64,000 bases of DNA from Raphanus sativus (taxonomy: Eukaryota; Streptophyta; Magnoliopsida; Brassicales; Brassicaceae): assembly GCF_000801105.2 (NCBI RefSeq), contig NC_079514.1, positions 186,001 through 250,000 on the forward strand, in the 5' to 3' direction. Positions 35,426 through 44,675 of this stretch are shown here, one piece after another (position 1 is the first letter of the stretch; every line of letters begins with the position of its first letter). The translations under genes were made by a program, and so were the position numbers. Under the pieces are notes generated by a model that had not been told where the DNA came from, made no database searches, and saw only the letters and a list, made by a program, of their open reading frames with translations.

Positions 35426-38063
35426 ATGGGTACGATAAACCAAGGAATAAGCTTGTTTGATGAACCACAAAACATTATAAACCCTAACAATACTAACCAT
35501 CTCTTTTTCTCTTTCCCAAATCAAACATTATCTTCATCATCTTCATCGTCTTCATCTTCTCCTTCTTCTCTTGTGTCTCCATTTCAAAGTCATCACTCCT
35601 TAAACTCCTTCCTTCACAATAATTCATCTTCCTTTGTTATTCACCCTCAAGATCCAATCAATCTCATGGCGAATCTTCCGGAAACTCTAATCTCGATCTC
35701 TTCTTTATCTTCACCAAAGCATAGGGATTTTCATGATAGTATTGTTAATCTTGATCATCATCGTCTTACCGGTGGTATAATATCATCTCAAAGACCCTCT
35801 TTAGATCCATGGTAAGTTACTTATGAAAAAAGTACATTAAATAAGTTAGAGAATGTTTATCAACAAAAAAGATAATTAAAAGTTAGCTAATCTATCCAAA
35901 AAAAATATCTGGGTCTATAATTTTATATTTATATAATATACATCTATACAACAACTTTATATATATTCTCCTTTTTTTACATTCCCGTCATAAGATAGTG
36001 ATTCCTCATATGATCAATTTATCACATGTTCATCGTGCATATACTATGATTTTTGAAAGGATGAGCGATAAGTTACCAAGAGCCTAAAACAGTTCAAAAG
36101 TATATTAAATGCTTTTCTACAGATTCATAGCATAGCTCATATATAATACGATCTACATGCGCACGCCGCACATACAATCCGTCATTTAAAGTGTAAAACT
36201 TTTGCATTCAAATGAAAAACTTAATTTTTCCAAAAGTCAAAGAAAAATCCAAATATTTTTAATATGTTGATGAAAGCTCCTTTAACATATACAGTTTGTA
36301 CCCTGGCTAAATTTACATTTGGCTTGTTACAAAAAAAAAAATTTACATTTGGTTTAAGTGGCCATGCACGCAGACTTAACTTATGACAAATGCGTTGTAT
36401 TAATTAATGTAATTTAGGGCATGGAGTAGTCAAGCAGGATACGGATACACCAAGAAAAACAACCATGTAAGCGAGATTGATGATGGTGTTGGTGAAGGTG
36501 GTGGTATTAATGATCATCAACATCATGAAACTCCTCCTCGTCATAAGCATACCATGAAGCTGTTAGGAGTAGTGCCTACCCTGAAGATGAAGAAGCTTAA
36601 GACAAGAAGAAAAGTGAGGGAGCCTCGGTTTTGCTTCAAGACACTAAGCGATGTTGACATCTTAGATGATGGATATAGATGGAGAAAATATGGCCAGAAA
36701 GTTGTCAAGAACACTCAACATCCCAGGTAATTTGTTTTTCTTATATTGGCTTATAAGTAAATAACTAGTTATCTTATACTGATTCGAAATTGTTTTTAAC
36801 TCTATTTCAGTATCTGTTTAGTGTATACTGTTTATAGAGTTATCAGTTGTCTCTTTGGCTTTAATTGTTGCTTGGAGGTTAATGATGACTACCATAAGAA
36901 CTTGAGCGATTTTTAATTAGGTTAATTATCAATCTGTATAATATTCAAGTTCTTAACGTTAACTAATGTAAAGACTATAGTTTGCTTAAGGATTTTGCGA
37001 GTGGGATGGAAATTATTTATAGAATCTTGTTGCTATTTCTCTGTATTTATTCTGTATAACATAGACTGTTGGCCCAGAGGGATTATTAGTTATACGATAA
37101 AGTAAGAAAAGAAGTAACCGTTTACACAAAAAGGTAAACGATTTAATCTCAATTTATGAAATCTGTATATTATTTGAGTTTTTTTTTTTGAATAATATAT
37201 TATTTAAGTTCTTAACATTAACTAAGTAAAGACTATAATTTGCTTAAGGATTTTGCGAGTGCAATGAAAATTATTAATAGAATCTTGTTGGTATTTCTCT
37301 GTATTAATTATTTATAACAGACTATTGATTATTTAGTTATACGATAAAGTGAGAAAAGAAGTAACCGTTTACACAAAAAGGTAAATGATTTAGTCTCAAG
37401 GATTTGAGTAACATAGACATATGGGGTTTCCTTAAGATTCTCTCTCTCTCAAGTTGACATTTGACATTTACCAACAATGATATGTTTGGGTCCTTCAAAA
37501 TTAACTTTAGCTCTTTCGTAAAGTTTTCATTTGCCTTCTTAACATCTGTTTGATATATAGCAATATTTAGGTTTCCCTCCCATACACAAGAATAAATTCT
37601 AATAAGATGTGTTCCTTTTGAGTAAATATGTATAGAATGATTGTGCGAATAGTTCGATACACGAATCTTTTTTTTTTTTGCTAAAAGGATACACGAATCT
37701 TCATTTCATTTAAATTATAGTTAAAAACTGGTTTTATGCTGGGGTACTGGAAAAAAAAAAAGCTATCTTCCCTCTTTCGCACAAATAGATACACAGATGT
37801 ATACTGTTGTGGTGCTTGTTTTTGTAAATCATAAAAACGAAAATTAAATTGACTAATCATTTCAAATTTAAAATGGTAGGAGCTATTATAGATGCACACA
37901 AGAAAAGTGTAGGGTGAAGAAGAGAGTGGAGAGATTAGCAGATGATCCAAGAATGGTAATCACTACTTACGAAGGAAGACATCTTCACTCTCCTTCAAAT
38001 CATCTCGACGACGACTCTCACTCCTCCTCTCACCACTCTCGGCTCTCCAACTTCTTCTGGTGA
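35426..38063 (+). CDS. WRKY13: WRKY transcription factor 13 (group IIc)
   Basis: Three exons, 35426-35811, 36418-36726 and 37880-38063, giving 292 aa. The start is the ATG of [13 protein letters not shown], which matches Arabidopsis WRKY13. Features: a serine-rich run (about 35-46), a basic stretch [16 protein letters not shown] serving as a nuclear signal, WRKYGQK near residue 217, and the zinc finger C-x4-C-x23-H-x-H, which is group IIc. The intron that splits the WRKY domain just after the PR residues is conserved in the family. WRKY13 is a nuclear W-box-binding activator reported to promote stem sclerenchyma and lignification and to influence flowering time. The protein ends LSNFFW as in Arabidopsis. 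Intron 2 is long (1153 bp) and carries a tandem duplication. No lesions. Confidence 0.95.
36949..37400 (+). repeat. Tandem duplication in WRKY13 intron 2
   Basis: Two copies of about 200 bp (about 36949-37153 and 37208-37400) share TTCTTAAC(G/A)TTAACTAA, TTGCTTAAGGATTTTGCGAGTG, AGAATCTTGTTG and GAAGTAACCGTTTACAC in the same order. Confidence 0.75.
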
Positions 38064-38498
38064 TATAATATTCTGATTTGTTTTTTTCTTGTTTAATATA
38101 AAACGAATGAATCCTACGTCGTCGAACTAATCATCGATATGTTAATCAATATCTTCATAAAAATAAAATAGGGGAAATAACTACGTGCATGTTATCGCTA
38201 GGAAACAGGTATGATGATGTTATTTAAGTACATGTGTAATGTGTTTCCGACGGAGCTGCTTTAATATACTTTTCGATCTGAGGATTATATATGTGATTCT
38301 GTCAAGAGGCGACTCCTTTAAGGATGCGATTAATAGAGTTTAAGGCTAATTTGTATGGTACAAATATAAATATTAGCGGTGGAGGCAGTATATGATCGCA
38401 GCAATTACACTCAACCTCCTATCCCCCTCTCTGTCTGCGAAACAACCTCAATTCAATATATTGGGTCTACAGGTTGAATTCTTTAGAAAATATCGTTG

Positions 38499-38735
38499 AA
38501 TTAATTTGCTTAACTTTTTTTTTTTTGAAACACAACTTTCATTATACATAACTTCATGAACTACAAAGGCAAGAGGGAATTAAGCATCCTCTTGAAGACA
38601 AATCATAAACTACAAGGAGAAATAAAGTCAAACAAGATAAATCTTCATATGAAAATGACAGCGGATTCAAGACATGGCTCGAATGCGTCATCAAGACAAA
38701 TCATAAACTACAAGGAGAAATTAATTTGCTTAACT
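38499..38735 (-). mobile_element. Short retroposon insertion with 17-bp target duplication
   Basis: AATTAATTTGCTTAACT occurs at 38499-38515 and again at 38719-38735. The 203 bp between begin with a T run (38516-38526), the A tail of an element on the minus strand. Long duplication plus A tail is typical of LINE-mediated insertion. The body contains a 29-bp phrase twice (about 38597-38625 and 38695-38718 onward). No RNA polymerase III boxes were found, so it may be a 5'-truncated LINE end rather than a SINE. Confidence 0.7.
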
Positions 38736-39229
38736 ATTCATTTGTTTTGAAACTATTATTTGATTCTGCTGCTTCATCAGGTTGTTTAACATTACTTTGT
38801 CAGCTATATCAATCAGTAGTACACATTAGCAACTATAATATAATTCAACACTGTAACGGTAATTATAGGTTTAACCACTAACGCACATATATGAACATAT
38901 TAGCAATTAAAACGTAATTTAACAGAGTAAAGATTTTAACCACTAACAGAGTTGTAAAACAATACTAGTATCTCATACTGTAAGTTAGTTATAGAGGTAC
39001 CATAGACTACACAAGCATACTTGTGAATGCATGGTGTTACAATTAACGAAAAGAAACTTTCACTTAATTACTTTTTTATTCTTAACCATGAACCATATCT
39101 TTAACAATAAATTTAGAGACCCCATCTGATACTTTCTACCTGTTATGTACTATCTAAGTTTCTTGTTTTGTTTTTCTATGTCAATGCGATCACTTGTTTT
39201 CTTTTAGACCTTTTAATTAGACTCTTATC
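38736..39229. other. AT-rich spacer
   Basis: Non-coding. Contains a near-repeat around 38875 and 38937 (TTTTAACCACTAAC). Nothing else recognised. Confidence 0.4.
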
Positions 39230-39239
39230 TCAGATAAAC

Positions 39240-39400
39240 CGTTGAGTTTATGTGCCTTGGTTATGGAAATAGAGAGGCTACGACGCTCTTTACCTCCCGG
39301 TTTGGAAGACACATTACCATACCAGATCAATACCGAGGATCGCAATGAGCATGCGCCTAGAACCACTTGTAGGTTTAAAGCTTCCTTACCAAAGAAAGTG
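39240..39400 (-). ncRNA. Candidate unassigned small RNA downstream of the U14 cluster
   Basis: A 160-bp island of balanced composition in AT-rich DNA, in line with the U14 units on the minus strand, with several self-complementary stretches. It lacks C and D boxes. An H/ACA-type RNA is possible, but I could not fix an H box or ACA tail. Confidence 0.2.
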
Positions 39401-39501
39401 AAATCCCAAAGCCAAAACAAAAACAAAAAAAGAAAAAAAACAAAGAAAATACACAATAACCAAAACCAAATCATGTAAACTGTACAAAGGAGTAAATGAA
39501 A

Positions 39502-39626
39502 GATCTCAGACATCCAAGGAAGGATAAAAGCTGCATTAGCTCTCAAGCCCGGCGAAAGGCGAAAGCTTTGGGCGGCCACTGCGAATGTTTTGAGAAACAA
39601 GCCTTACCAATTATCATCACAGATCA
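39502..39626 (-). ncRNA. U14 snoRNA, copy 1
   Basis: Minus-strand C/D-box snoRNA. C box GTGATGA (39614-39620); the 18S-pairing domain A ACATTCGCAGT (39578-39588); domain B CCTTCCTTGGATG next to the D box CTGA (39506-39509); short terminal stem GATCT/AGATC. Both U14 domains are conserved from yeast to human and identify the RNA. U14 is required for 18S rRNA processing and guides 2'-O-methylation. Confidence 0.9.
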
Positions 39627-39673
39627 TTAATAGTAAAGAACTTTAAAAAATAAAAAAAAATTGAAGTAATTGC

Positions 39674-39807
39674 ATCGGTCTCAGACATCCAAGGAAGGAT
39701 AATAACAGCATTAGCTCTCAAGCCTGGCGAAAGGCGAAAGCTCTTGGGCGGCCACTGCGAATGTTCTTTTGAGAAACAAGCCTTGATGTATATCCTCATC
39801 AACCGAT
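39674..39807 (-). ncRNA. U14 snoRNA, copy 2
   Basis: C box TTGATGA (39796-39802), domain A at 39754-39764, domain B followed by D box CTGA (39681-39684), terminal stem ATCGGT/ACCGAT. The terminal stem differs from copy 1, yet pairing is kept. Confidence 0.9.
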
Positions 39808-39875
39808 CACAAAACCATATAAACAACAAATATAAAATGATTAAACAATTTAAATAAAACAGACTGGTAATGGAG

Positions 39876-40004
39876 GGTCTCAGACATCCAAGGAAGGATA
39901 AGAAAAACATCATAAGCTCTCAAGCCCGGCGAAAGGCGAAAGCCTTAGGCGGCCACTGCGAATGTTTTTGAGAAACAAGCCTTAACGTCTATCATCATCG
40001 ACCC
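39876..40004 (-). ncRNA. U14 snoRNA, copy 3
   Basis: C box ATGATGA (39992-39998), domain A at 39955-39965, D box CTGA (39880-39883), terminal stem GGGTC/GACCC. Confidence 0.9.
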
Positions 40005-40162
40005 AAATTTAACCAATTGAGACAGCTGACAAAGTGAAACAACAGATGAATTAACATGTGTGGCAATATCAAATTCAGCTAAAACAGACACGAGGACCAA
40101 AAATCTAAAGAACCATATAGAAAACAAACAAACTTATTAGACTCAATAAAGCTAATATTAAT

Positions 40163-40295
40163 ATAGAGTTTCAGACATCCAAGGAAGGATATGAACAGCA
40201 TTAACTCTCAAGCCTGGCGAAAGGCGAAAGCTATTAGGCGGCCACTGCGAATGTTTTCTTGAGAAACAAGCCTTTCCAATTATCATCATTAACTC
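40163..40295 (-). ncRNA. U14 snoRNA, copy 4 (promoter-proximal)
   Basis: C box AATGATGA (40283-40290), domain A at 40244-40254, D box CTGA (40171-40174), terminal stem GAGTT/AACTC. It is the first unit after the putative promoter, so the four copies are probably one polycistronic precursor, as is usual for plant snoRNAs. Confidence 0.9.
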
Positions 40296-40417
40296 CACCC
40301 CCCCCTAGCTCAAAACGGATTATAGGACAAGAAAGCGAAACACAAGAACTACAGAGAACTGTTGAGATGAAACTAAGTTTGTTTTTAGGTATTGGAGACA
40401 ACGGGGAGGATGACAAG

Positions 40418-40470
40418 TATTTATGTAAGAAGAGAGGAGGCGTCCCCGATAATAATTATTATTAGGGTTT
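40418..40470 (-). promoter_or_regulatory. Putative promoter of the U14 cluster (telo-box plus TATA-like site)
   Basis: On the minus strand AAACCCTAA (40462-40470) is a telo-box, followed about 35 bp downstream by TACATAAATA (40418-40427). Copy 4 begins about 120 bp further on. Telo-boxes are typical of plant snoRNA and ribosomal-protein promoters. A TGGGCT site-II-like motif occurs nearby at about 40589. Confidence 0.55.
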
Positions 40471-40682
40471 TCTTCTTACTCACACGATCAACGGCAGAGA
40501 TGTACCGATTTTAAATTTTTTTGTACAAAGCTGCAAGTCATAAGGGGCCTTGTGCCCCAAGTTTAGCTTAATTACATTGCAATGTGTAGTGGGCTTTCAC
40601 TAAAACCTGTTAAAAGAGTGGTTAATTAAAAAATTAAGTATATATATGTACTGTATGTTACGTACTCAAAACTAATAAAGTG

Positions 40683-40755
40683 TGTGGCTGCTGGGATTCG
40701 AGCCCAGGTCTCCACGGCCACAACGTGGAATTCTCACCACTAAACTACAGCCACT
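40683..40755 (-). tRNA. tRNA-His (GTG)
   Basis: A 73-nt cloverleaf on the minus strand: acceptor stem GTGGCTG/CAGCCAC, D arm with TAGTTTAGTGG, anticodon stem CCACG/CGTGG with loop TTGTGGC (anticodon GTG), T arm CTGGG-CTCGAAT-CCCAG, discriminator A. A T-run terminator follows (TTTT, plus-strand AAAA near 40669). Confidence 0.95.
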
Positions 40756-41036
40756 TTTGTGGTAAGGCTCTTTGCAAGGCAATCATTTTTGATACAAAGA
40801 AACCTTTTGTATCCACCCTCCGTTTCTCATCTGTTAACGCTTCACTAATCCTGATTTAATTACTATTAATCATTTACTCTAGATCAGCCCCCACTAATAA
40901 ACCTTTTAATTATTCTTAATCACCCACTAAGCCGAAAAAATCAGTATAAATTCGAACCATCGCTAGCCACTCTGATCACACAACCACGAAACTTACAAAA
41001 AAACAAAAAAACAAAGCGACAGCAAAATAAAAAAGA

Positions 41037-41429
41037 ATGGCTTCAAACACCACTTTCCTCTTCACCACCGTGGCAATTCTTGGCCTCCTCCTCATCCTCC
41101 AAAACACCACCGTCTCATGCAGAGATCTTCCATCGGAGTCAACCAGCATAGCGGCGAGGCTCCAGCAAAGCGGAGGACTAATGGATTGTTGGAACGCATT
41201 GTACGAGCTAAAATCATGCACTGACGAGATCGTTCTCTTCTTCCTAAACGGTGAAACAAAACTCGGTGTTAGTTGTTGCAAAGCCGTCGACGTCATCACG
41301 ACCAACTGCTGGCCTGCGATGCTCACTTCTCTCGGATTTACGTCTGAAGAAGCTAACGTCCTCCGTGGCTTTTGCCAAGATCCAAACTCTAGCGACTCTT
41401 CTCCGGCTGCTTCTCCCAAGAAAGCTTGA
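41037..41429 (+). CDS. EC1.4: Egg-cell-secreted EC1 protein (EC1.4-like, prolamin-like domain)
   Basis: A single-exon gene of 130 aa. It has a signal peptide (about 1-25, hydrophobic FTTVAILGLLLIL) and the EC1/DUF1278 prolamin-like domain with six cysteines (CWNALYELKSC, SCC, NCW, GFC) expected to form three disulfides. EC1 proteins are stored in egg-cell vesicles and released on sperm arrival, when they activate sperm for gamete fusion. The position just before CAD9 matches At4g39340. The C-terminal tail is Ser/Pro-rich (DSSPAASPKKA). A second, broken copy lies at 43539-44408. No lesions in this copy. Confidence 0.93.
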   Translation: MASNTTFLFTTVAILGLLLILQNTTVSCRDLPSESTSIAARLQQSGGLMDCWNALYELKSCTDEIVLFFLNGETKLGVSCCKAVDVITTNCWPAMLTSLGFTSEEANVLRGFCQDPNSSDSSPAASPKKA

Positions 41430-41690
41430 TTATATGATTGCATATTAATAAAAGCAAAATGGCTATTAAAAAAAATCTTATAATGATTTTGTGTGTGTTT
41501 TTTTTTTGTTTCAGATCCATTTAACTATTACTAAATAAAAGATTTATCAATATTTTTTTCTCTAATCAGAAAAATACTTATTATCATGAAAAGAAAAACA
41601 GAGAGACGTTCTCTGACAACTTAAAGGTGACTTGTTTTAGAAGAAACCATTTCACTAAAACATAATAGTAGAAAACGAAGATAATAAATG
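41217..41690 (+). repeat. Segmental duplication, left copy (EC1 3' half and its 3' flank)
   Basis: The last two thirds of EC1.4 and about 250 bp downstream (GATCCATTTAACTATTAC through AGTAGAAAACGAAGATAA) reappear at 43539-44617. The duplication flanks the LRR pseudogene. Confidence 0.85.
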
Positions 41691-41830
41691 GCTTGGTCCG
41701 AAGCTTGGTTGTATACTATTAAATTGCTTTGATTTATATAGTGAAAAATACAAATCTTATTTGGACGTACACGTCTGTCTGATAGTAGTAAAAATTCAAA
41801 TACAAAGAAGTTGTTTTGTTGTTGTGGGGG

Positions 41831-42998
41831 CTAAGCTTTGCAAGGAGAAAGTGGAAAGCCGCAGAGACAGTCGTTGCCGGCGAAAACGCTGGCTGGAAAC
41901 TTAGTAACAGGGAGTTGTCCACATAGATGGTTATGACTCAAGTTCAATTTTTCGACTCCAGCCACCGATGGGGGCACCTTCCCATATACCAAGTTCCTCG
42001 AAAGATCCATGACTGTCAGAAACTGGGAGAAATTTAGGTTCCCCATGTCAAATCGGAGTTTGTTACCGGACGCTTGGAACTCCTGAAGATTCTCGGCCTG
42101 GCTTAGGAACATTGAAGGAGTCCCTGAGATATTGTTTTCAGAGAGATCGATGGAAAAATAAGAAGTGGGTCTCACTGGCTTCCACTTGTTCATGTTCATC
42201 TTGATCCCGCATTTAACAAGCTTCAAGTTAAATATGAACTGGGAGGAAGTGACCCATTTTGGAATCTTTTTCAGGTTAAATTTGTTGTAGGACAGATCGA
42301 GAGCGGCGATGCCGCCGTCGTAGGCCTTCTTCAAGGCAGGGAATGGGCCGGTTAGAAGATTGTGGGAGAGGTTGAGATGGGAAACAATTTTAAACATGGG
42401 CACGGCCCCATAAAACTGATTCCTCGAAAGATCCACTACGGCCAGGCTATTGAACCCTGAAAAATAGTTAGGAATGGTCCCCGAGAGATTGTTCCCGCTC
42501 AGAAAGAGTTGCACGAGACGCCCCGCGAGAGACGCAGTTGATGGAGGAATTTCTCCTGAAAATCCATTGCGGGAGAGATCGAGAGACGCTAGGTGTGTCA
42601 TGGATTTGAAAATATTTGGGATGGTGCCCGAGAGACGATTCCCGCCAAGATTGAGAAGAGTTAACCGTGTCAAATTGGATATGGAACTCGGGATCGGACC
42701 GGTTAACCGGTTTTCCCCGAGATCGAGTTCAACCAGCTGGCTTAGCGCGCCAATGTTGGCGGGAAGGGGTCCGGTGAGACGATTAGCGTTGATGGTAAGA
42801 TACTTCAGCTTCGGTAATCGGAAAATGAATTGGGGAAATGGTACAGAGACCTTTAGAAAGTAGATGAAGGAGAGAGCTTCGAGGTGCTCAAGTTTAGCCA
42901 GCGACGGTGAGATAGTTCCGGTGAAAAAGCTTTCGCCATAAGAGCTAGTCCCAGATAATCTCAGTTAATAAGATAGTGAAGTACGAGGAAGATTTCAT
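41831..42998 (-). pseudogene. Truncated LRR protein gene (At1g33590-like, polygalacturonase-inhibitor-like)
   Basis: A minus-strand frame from about 42960 down to the TAG at 41831-41833 encodes plant extracellular LRRs (ISPSLAKLEHL, LTGPLPANIGALSQL, FSGEIPPSTASL and others) and the conserved end FAGNDCLCGFPLSPCKA. It resembles the secreted LRR family of At1g33590/At1g33610/At1g33670. The only sensible ATG (42996-42998) starts MKSSSYFTILLT, the beginning of a signal peptide. That frame reaches a stop within 17 codons, while the LRR frame begins just after it. So the rest of the signal peptide and the N-terminal cysteine cap are deleted, with a frame change. One internal LRR of about 24 residues also appears missing relative to the recalled relative. 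The core promoter looks intact. Confidence 0.8.
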
Positions 42999-43036
42999 TG
43001 TGTGATGATACTCTGAGAAGAACCTCGTACGTTGCC

Positions 43037-43044
43037 TATTTATA
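43037..43044 (-). promoter_or_regulatory. TATA box of the LRR gene
   Basis: TATAAATA within CTCTATAAATAGGC, about 40 bp before the ATG at 42998. This is a strong plant TATA box at normal spacing. Confidence 0.7.
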
Positions 43045-43254
43045 GAGAAAAAAAAGTAAACAGATCTCTCTCATAGTAAAAATTTCCTTTCGATCGAGAG
43101 TATCTTCTTTTATCTTTTTCAAATGCAACTTGTACAAAGCTTTTAATTGGGTGACAGACAGAGACGACTCGGCATCTGCAGAGTAGATCAATTTCCAAGA
43201 GCAGTTTTTTTTATTTTTATTATTTTTACAAAAGCACGTTCCAAAATAACAAAG

Positions 43255-43297
43255 TTGACGGATTTTGACCGAAATATCTGACAAAGAAAAGTTGACC
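43255..43297. promoter_or_regulatory. Cluster of W-box motifs
   Basis: TTGACG (43255-43260), TTGACC (43265-43270) and TTGACC (43292-43297) lie within 43 bp, about 210-260 bp upstream of the LRR gene's TATA box. TTGAC(C/T) is the WRKY factor binding site common in defence-gene promoters. Confidence 0.5.
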
Positions 43298-43538
43298 GAA
43301 ATATTTGCATGTACCTCACTTGCGCGGTGCGTTTTGCATGTGATCTGATTGAACATTACATAAGACCAATCAGAAAAATTACAACTAAGAAGGCGTTTTC
43401 TTTTGTGAAATACGCGTTTACAAATTTTGTTTGGGTAAGTCTCCTAGTTGAAATACTAGGTTTCATGGAATCAGAAACCAAACTTTGAATTTAAAACGTG
43501 ATTTTCCAAAATTAAAAAAATGAAAACGTTACGTCTAT

Positions 43539-44408
43539 GCACAAACGAGATCGTTCTCTTCTTCCTCAACGGTGAAACCTAACTCGACGTCATTACAACT
43601 AGGGGTGGGCATTTTATCCGTGAAATTTGATTCGATTCGTTATCCGTTACTATTCGATCCGAAAATTTCGAATATCCGTAAGCTTCCGAAGCAAAGCAAA
43701 TACTAAAATTAAATATCCGTTAATATCGAAGCAAATCACAAATATTAAAATTTTGGGAAGCGAATATCCGATCCGATCCGTCAATATATAAATATATGTA
43801 TATTTTGATTATATTTAAAGTTTTAAATGTATAAAATTATATAATTATTATTCTAACATATGATTTGACAGATTCTATTCACATTATTACTTATATAAAA
43901 GTATTACATAAAAGGAAAAGAAAACATTTATGACAATTATTTTTTTTCTTATTATAATTGTTAACTAAGTTTAAAAATTTACAAAATACGTAGATTCACT
44001 ATGTATTTTAACTTTTTATCTTTTATATCATGTAAAAAAATATTTTACAAAACAAATTTGTATCGAATTTTTAAGATTATTTGTATTAGTCAAAACAAAT
44101 GAGATAACCGTAAGTATCCGCAAAAATCCGCAAATATCTATTTATTTTCCGGATATCCGTTTTTCCGAATATCCGTATTTTTCCGAATCAAAGCAAATCG
44201 AAAAATTAGATATCCGTAACATTCGAAGCAAATCACAAATACCTTCAAAAACCCGAATATCCGATCCGTGTCCAGGCCTAATTACAACCAATTGTTGGCC
44301 TGCGATGCTCAGTTCACTTCTCTCGGATTTACGTCTGAAGAAGCTATCGTCCTCCGTGGCTTTTGCCAAGATGACTCTTCTCCTGCTGCTTCTCCCAAGA
44401 AAGCTTGA
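43539..44408 (+). pseudogene. Second EC1 copy, 5'-truncated and split by a hAT-type element
   Basis: 43539-43599 and 44289-44408 together match the 3' half of EC1.4 at 41217-41429 (ACGAGATCGTTCTCTTCTTC; TTGGCCTGCGATGCTCA; TCTCCCAAGAAAGCTTGA). About 28 bp are deleted before the insertion, an in-frame TAA follows GGTGAAACC, and the 5' half is absent. The two parts are separated by a 681-bp transposon. Confidence 0.88.
43600..44280. mobile_element. Non-autonomous hAT-type element, 681 bp
   Basis: The terminal inverted repeats TAGGGGTGGGCA and TGTCCAGGCCTA (9 of 12 positions pair) are flanked by a perfect 8-bp duplication, ATTACAAC, at 43592-43599 and 44281-44288. An 8-bp duplication with TA-G termini is diagnostic of hAT elements. 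The ends are rich in ATCCGAAT/GGATATCCG phrases and the interior is AT-rich. No transposase. Confidence 0.88.
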
Positions 44409-44675
44409 TTATGATTGCATATTAATTTTTTGTTTTAGGTGATCCATTTAACTATTACCAAATAAAAGATTTATCAATAGTTTTTTTCTCTAATCAGAAA
44501 GACTTATTATATCATGAAAAGAAAAACAGAGAGAAGTTCTCTGACAACTTAAGGTGACTTGTTTCAGAAGAAACCAGTTCACTAAAACATAAATAGTAGA
44601 AAACAAAGATAACACGAACACAACAGAAGCACGAGATACATATTCCTCCATGGTCTACTCTTAGATTCGGCTAAG

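Noticed and set aside
39505..40260. Four near-identical about 110-bp blocks, first read as a CRISPR-like or satellite array
   Set aside because: Spacing is irregular and each block has box C, box D and both U14 domains, so they are snoRNA genes.
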